Shown in pieces: positions 61,350-64,000 of a stretch of 64,000 nucleotides of DNA. Made by a program: the position numbers and the translations under genes. The notes beneath the pieces were generated by a model. It was not told the DNA's origin. It saw nothing but the letters and a program-made list of their open reading frames with translations, and made no database searches. Source of the stretch: an uncultured Oscillospiraceae bacterium (GTDB lineage: Bacteria > Bacillota > Clostridia > Oscillospirales > Oscillospiraceae); NCBI GenBank assembly GCA_934591705.1, contig CAKTPM010000005.1, positions 1 through 64,000 of the forward strand, written 5' to 3'. Numbering within the stretch: the stretch's first letter is position 1; every line of letters begins with the position of its first letter.

Positions 61350-62180
61350 ATGGATACAAATATTTTTTTAACTAAAAAAAGAATTGACGCGGTTTATTGC
61401 GGCGACTGTGTCGATCTTATGAAAGAGATCAAGGATAACAGCATTGATGTTGTTGTTACCTCTCCGCCTTACGACGGGCTGAGAATGTATAACGGTTTTG
61501 CTTTCGACCTCCACAAAACCGGAGAACAAATCTATCGCGTTCTGAAACCGGGCGGTATTTGTGCTATGGTCATTCAGGATCAAACCAAAAATTTCGGGAA
61601 ATCCCTTACTTCCTTTCGTACCATAATTGATTGGTGTGACAGCTTTGGCTTCAAGCTCTTTGAAAACATAATCTATCATAAGAATGGAACAGAGGGAGCT
61701 TGGTGGAAATCACGATTCCGCGTGGACCACGAATATATTCCCTTGTTCTTGAAAGGCGATAGGCCAGGGTATTTTAATAAAGAACCTCTAAAAATTCCTT
61801 CAAAGCATGGCGGAAAAACAATGCGCGGAAGCGGAAACCGAAAGACGAACGGTCAAACCGGTGAAACGGTTCGCCGGGAAATCAATGCGATGAAATGCAG
61901 AGGAACGGTCTGGGATTATATGATGGCGGGAGATAAAAACCCTTTGAAGCGTAAACATCCGGCCGTTTTCCCAGATCAAATACCTGCGGATGTAATAACC
62001 TGCTTCTGCCCGGAGGATGGTATTGTTCTTGATCCATTTATGGGCTGTGGCTCAACGGCGGTTTCTGCCGTGAAGCTCGGGCGTCATTTTATTGGCTTTG
62101 ACATTTCTCAGGAATATGTAGATTTGGCATATGAACGGTTGGCTGTTGACGCCGAATTTCAACAATTATCGCTTCTATAA
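61350..62180 (+). CDS. DNA methyltransferase (N4-cytosine/N6-adenine, beta-type motif order)
   Basis: 276 residues. Catalytic motif IV TSPPYDG at about residues 38-44 near the N-terminus and AdoMet-binding motif I DPFMGCGSTAVSAVKLGRHFIGFD near the C-terminus, the order of beta-class enzymes. SPPY is common in N4-cytosine and some N6-adenine enzymes. Convergent with the candidate nuclease gene. Specificity cannot be read from the sequence. Confidence 0.92.
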   Translation: MDTNIFLTKKRIDAVYCGDCVDLMKEIKDNSIDVVVTSPPYDGLRMYNGFAFDLHKTGEQIYRVLKPGGICAMVIQDQTKNFGKSLTSFRTIIDWCDSFGFKLFENIIYHKNGTEGAWWKSRFRVDHEYIPLFLKGDRPGYFNKEPLKIPSKHGGKTMRGSGNRKTNGQTGETVRREINAMKCRGTVWDYMMAGDKNPLKRKHPAVFPDQIPADVITCFCPEDGIVLDPFMGCGSTAVSAVKLGRHFIGFDISQEYVDLAYERLAVDAEFQQLSLL

Positions 62181-62183
62181 GGA

Positions 62184-62219
62184 AAACGCGGCGGCTATGA
62201 GATCGTCATAGCCGCCGCG
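62184..62219. terminator. Bidirectional terminator in the restriction-modification island
   Basis: Long perfect stem AACGCGGCGGCTATGA/TCATAGCCGCCGCGTT between the convergent methyltransferase and candidate nuclease genes, with A/T-runs on both sides. Confidence 0.8.
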
Positions 62220-62227
62220 TTCGCGTT

Positions 62228-63271
62228 TTATCTTCTAAAATAGCCCTCTGTATCTCTGGTATACTCTATCGTGGTGCCTGCTGTAATTGCCATAGAAAAG
62301 CAATTGCTTTCAACCATGGCTTTGTAATTGTCCTGATTAAGCCGGGGCGTGGCGTCACCGCCTGAAGAGCTCATGCTCTCCTTTTTGAACTTATATAAGC
62401 TCATATTAGAAAAGCCCCATTTTTCAGAGCATGCATGCCACCCCATTAAACTGGCCATCAGCTCAATAAATCCAAGTATTCTTGACTTTTCTTGCTCTAA
62501 TATGTCGTATGTGCCGCGGGTGTTTGCTACAATGTTCGTGGGTGTTCCGTCAGACAGAGAAAGGATCATGTGGTGACCGGACCGGGATCTTTTTTTCTCC
62601 ACAATACGCTGTTCATTGAAATCGTAATAACAGGTTGCGTTAAACCGATCTCTCTCCTTGAAAAACTCATTCATCTGCTCCATTACCGATGAAAAAGGAA
62701 TCTCTTTGTAAAACACATTGAAGAGCAATGACGCAGGATCGCTTGCTTTTAGCCACCGAAACCACTCAAGACAGTTTTCAGGATAACCAAACAAGTTATT
62801 GCATACGCCGTCACTAAACAAGAGCGGCACTACTGCTTCAGGAGAAATTTCAATTTCTTTTACCGTTTCTAAAAGAGACAGCAAAAAATGAATTGTTGCA
62901 AATGGATACTTTTGCCGGAAGTTGTGCTTGCAGTCGAGATCTCTCAAGTTATTCAGTTGAATACAATTATCATAATGGTACCAATTAGCCGGCTTTTTAT
63001 CCCTGTTAAAGCACACCATATGATGACCGACACTTTTGATATCCTGACAAAAAATATCAAGATCCACAAAAGTACAATCAGCTGGATCTACTCCCTTTTC
63101 ACACAGCATGACTTTGCAATCGTAGTATCCAACAACTTTCGCATTGAAATAATTCATCAGAAGGAGCGAAGACAAGAACCCGTCGCTATCCGGGCTGATG
63201 ATCAATTTTTGGTTTTCTTCTTTAATCCAAGGGTATCTTTCCACTATTCGTTCCATAGTTTCGTTTGGCAT
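62228..63271 (-). CDS. Candidate restriction endonuclease (unrecognised family, DHH-like motifs)
   Basis: 347 residues from ATG 63271, seven bases after AAAAGGAG. I do not recognise the family. Near the N-terminus IISPDSDGFLSSLLL and VDLDIFCQDIKSVGHHM resemble aspartate and DHH motifs of DHH phosphoesterases (RecJ-like), but the match is loose. Its place after a C-protein-like gene and convergent to a methyltransferase is the classic type II R-M layout, so a nuclease role is inferred. Low GC like the rest of the island. Confidence 0.6.
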   Translation of the reverse strand: MPNETMERIVERYPWIKEENQKLIISPDSDGFLSSLLLMNYFNAKVVGYYDCKVMLCEKGVDPADCTFVDLDIFCQDIKSVGHHMVCFNRDKKPANWYHYDNCIQLNNLRDLDCKHNFRQKYPFATIHFLLSLLETVKEIEISPEAVVPLLFSDGVCNNLFGYPENCLEWFRWLKASDPASLLFNVFYKEIPFSSVMEQMNEFFKERDRFNATCYYDFNEQRIVEKKRSRSGHHMILSLSDGTPTNIVANTRGTYDILEQEKSRILGFIELMASLMGWHACSEKWGFSNMSLYKFKKESMSSSGGDATPRLNQDNYKAMVESNCFSMAITAGTTIEYTRDTEGYFRR

Positions 63272-63292
63272 AATCGATCTCCTTTTAGACAA

Positions 63293-63499
63293 TTATAATC
63301 CTTCAAACAATTCACTAAGTGTGACACCCAGCCCGTCGGCAATTTTCTTGATATTGCAAACGGCGATGTTTCGCCGCCCTGCTTCGACAGAAGCAAAATA
63401 TGTCCTGTCCATCTCAATTTTCAGAGCAAACTTTTCTTGGCTAAGCCCTGTCTTTTGACGAAGCTCTCTGATTCGATTTCCCAAATCCTTTGTGATCAT
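63293..63499 (-). CDS. XRE-family regulator, C-protein-like
   Basis: 68 residues from ATG 63499; a longer start at 63523 is possible. Helix-turn-helix core LGNRIRELRQKTGLSQEKFALKIEMD-type (key motif RxLRxxxGLSQEKFA) then RTYFASVEAGRRNIAVCNIKKIADGL, the pattern of controller (C) proteins of type II R-M systems. It lies 21 bases before the candidate endonuclease gene. I did not find a clear C-box upstream. Confidence 0.82.
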   Translation of the reverse strand: MITKDLGNRIRELRQKTGLSQEKFALKIEMDRTYFASVEAGRRNIAVCNIKKIADGLGVTLSELFEGL

Positions 63500-63814
63500 T
63501 TTCTTATACCTCACTATTACCACACTGTCACATCTACTATTGATATAGAAGCATACGGTTTATAAAGCAACGGTTTATAAGTAACATCTTCGAATTTCTT
63601 ACTTCTATGCAGTTCAAATCCTCTCTTCCTGACACTTTCTGCTTTTCTTTGCTGCGAAAAGAAAAGTTGAAAGCGCACCGCTTTTTTGTTTCCCAAAAAA
63701 CTGTAAAAAAAACTGTAAATTTTGCAAAAAAATATGCCGCAGCAGTGTCAAAATAAGAACGGGGATAAAATATATGATACGCCCCCCAAAGCCCGCAAAC
63801 CCGCAGGAATACAA
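63500..63814. other. AT-rich intergenic region before tRNA-Gln
   Basis: No supportable gene. It contains a short direct repeat GGTTTATAA (63558-63580) and poly-T/A tracts; a small open frame on the minus strand starting with TTG overlaps the tRNA terminator and has no ribosome site. Confidence 0.5.
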
Positions 63815-63849
63815 GAAAAAGCCCTCCGGCTGTTGCCGAAGGGCTTTTC
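63815..63849 (-). terminator. Terminator after tRNA-Gln
   Basis: Stem AAAAGCCCTTCGGC/GCCGGAGGGCTTTTT on the minus strand with T-run, immediately after the tRNA. Confidence 0.85.
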
Positions 63850-63851
63850 TA

Positions 63852-63925
63852 TGGCAGCGGGAGAAGGATTCGAACCCTCACATACGGAGTCAGAGTCCGC
63901 TGTGCTACCTTTACACAATCCCGCT
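63852..63925 (-). tRNA. tRNA-Gln (CUG anticodon)
   Basis: 74 bases on the minus strand. Acceptor stem AGCGGGA/TCCCGCT, D-arm GTGT/GCAC, anticodon loop CTCTGAC with anticodon CTG reading CAG, T-arm GAGGG-TTCGAAT-CCTTC, and an encoded GCCA 3-prime end. Confidence 0.95.
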
Positions 63926-63947
63926 GTGTTCCTGACGAACAAAAACT

Positions 63948-63975
63948 ATTATACACATCTCGGTGACTTTGTCAA
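63948..63975 (-). promoter_or_regulatory. SigmaA promoter for tRNA-Gln
   Basis: Perfect -35 TTGACA (63970-63975) and perfect -10 TATAAT (63948-63953) with a 16-base spacer, about 22 bases before the tRNA. Confidence 0.88.
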
Positions 63976-64000
63976 CAGTTTTCTCGCCAGGAAGCGCAAT

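Noticed and set aside
63614..63814. 66-codon minus-strand frame with a hydrophobic stretch
   Set aside because: TTG start inside the tRNA terminator, no ribosome site, low-complexity AT-rich sequence.
60916..63850. Similar terminator stems at both edges of the AT-rich island as possible attachment repeats
   Set aside because: Shared bases are mostly the CCTTCGGC stem typical of terminators, they are inverted relative to each other, and the nearby GGGGCGTATC segments are in a different order. There is no integrase gene.
1..64000. CRISPR arrays, insertion sequences, prophage genes
   Set aside because: No regularly spaced short repeats, transposase, integrase or phage structural gene seen anywhere in the window.

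Overview
The window (about 60% GC by eye) looks like the chromosome of a spore-forming, Gram-positive anaerobe of the Clostridia, most likely an Oscillospiraceae-type gut bacterium. It carries a complete spoIIIAA-AH operon, a spoIIAA-spoIIAB-sigF operon, a T-box on valS, an Asp23 protein, HPr kinase, RapZ, WhiA, a clostridial iron-sulfur serine dehydratase, dockerin-bearing secreted proteins and two cobalamin riboswitches. No ribosomal RNA is present; the only tRNA is a tRNA-Gln at the right edge.

Bases 1-21900 (all minus strand) are the most unusual part. A sigmaA promoter (21853-21881) leads into a cobalamin riboswitch, tandem intrinsic terminators, and then a tightly packed set of secreted or membrane genes: a DUF4430 protein, an alpha/alpha-toroid protein, MoxR ATPase, DUF58 protein, a membrane transglutaminase, a 1509-residue beta-propeller/dockerin protein, a DUF4430 lipoprotein and a dockerin protein with a second DUF4430-like domain. 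A second cobalamin riboswitch with its own terminator follows and controls a giant surface protein (over 2283 residues, cut by the window edge) that begins with a DUF4465-like domain. Toroid plus DUF4430 is the fold pair of animal intrinsic factor and transcobalamin. I infer a B12-repressed system for capturing corrinoids at the surface of a Gram-positive cell. Directly upstream (21904-25926) lies a six-gene operon for nucleotide-loop assembly (cobT, cobU, cobS, a short cobU-like gene, a cobC-like phosphatase and a TIM-barrel gene), which would remodel imported corrinoids.

Bases 26000-34600 (minus strand): ispA, xseB, xseA, nusB, asp23, then the eight-gene spoIIIA operon and a DUF4364 gene. 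Bases 34591-43191 (minus strand): dnaE, a C_GCAxxG_C_C protein, whiA, rapZ, murB, a ROK glucokinase and hprK, one closely spaced operon behind a good promoter. rpmB is divergent from hprK.

Bases 43600-53600: a DUF2500 gene and a pcrA/UvrD helicase (minus strand). Divergent from the helicase is a promoter holding two LexA-type boxes. It drives a 37-residue membrane peptide, a DNA-repair-type radical SAM protein and a DUF4130 protein, and this operon overlaps the end of sigF tail to tail. The spoIIA operon and T-box-controlled valS follow.

Bases 53600-60900: sdaAB-sdaAA, a membrane protein, a LysR regulator, a Na/Pi cotransporter with a PhoU tail, and a PhoP-PhoR type two-component pair. The last two units share 11-bp direct repeats typical of PhoP boxes.

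Bases 60900-63800 are clearly AT-richer and look acquired: an HTH regulator with a palindromic operator, a DNA methyltransferase, a convergent candidate restriction gene and a C-protein-like HTH gene. This type II restriction-modification-like island ends next to tRNA-Gln (CUG).
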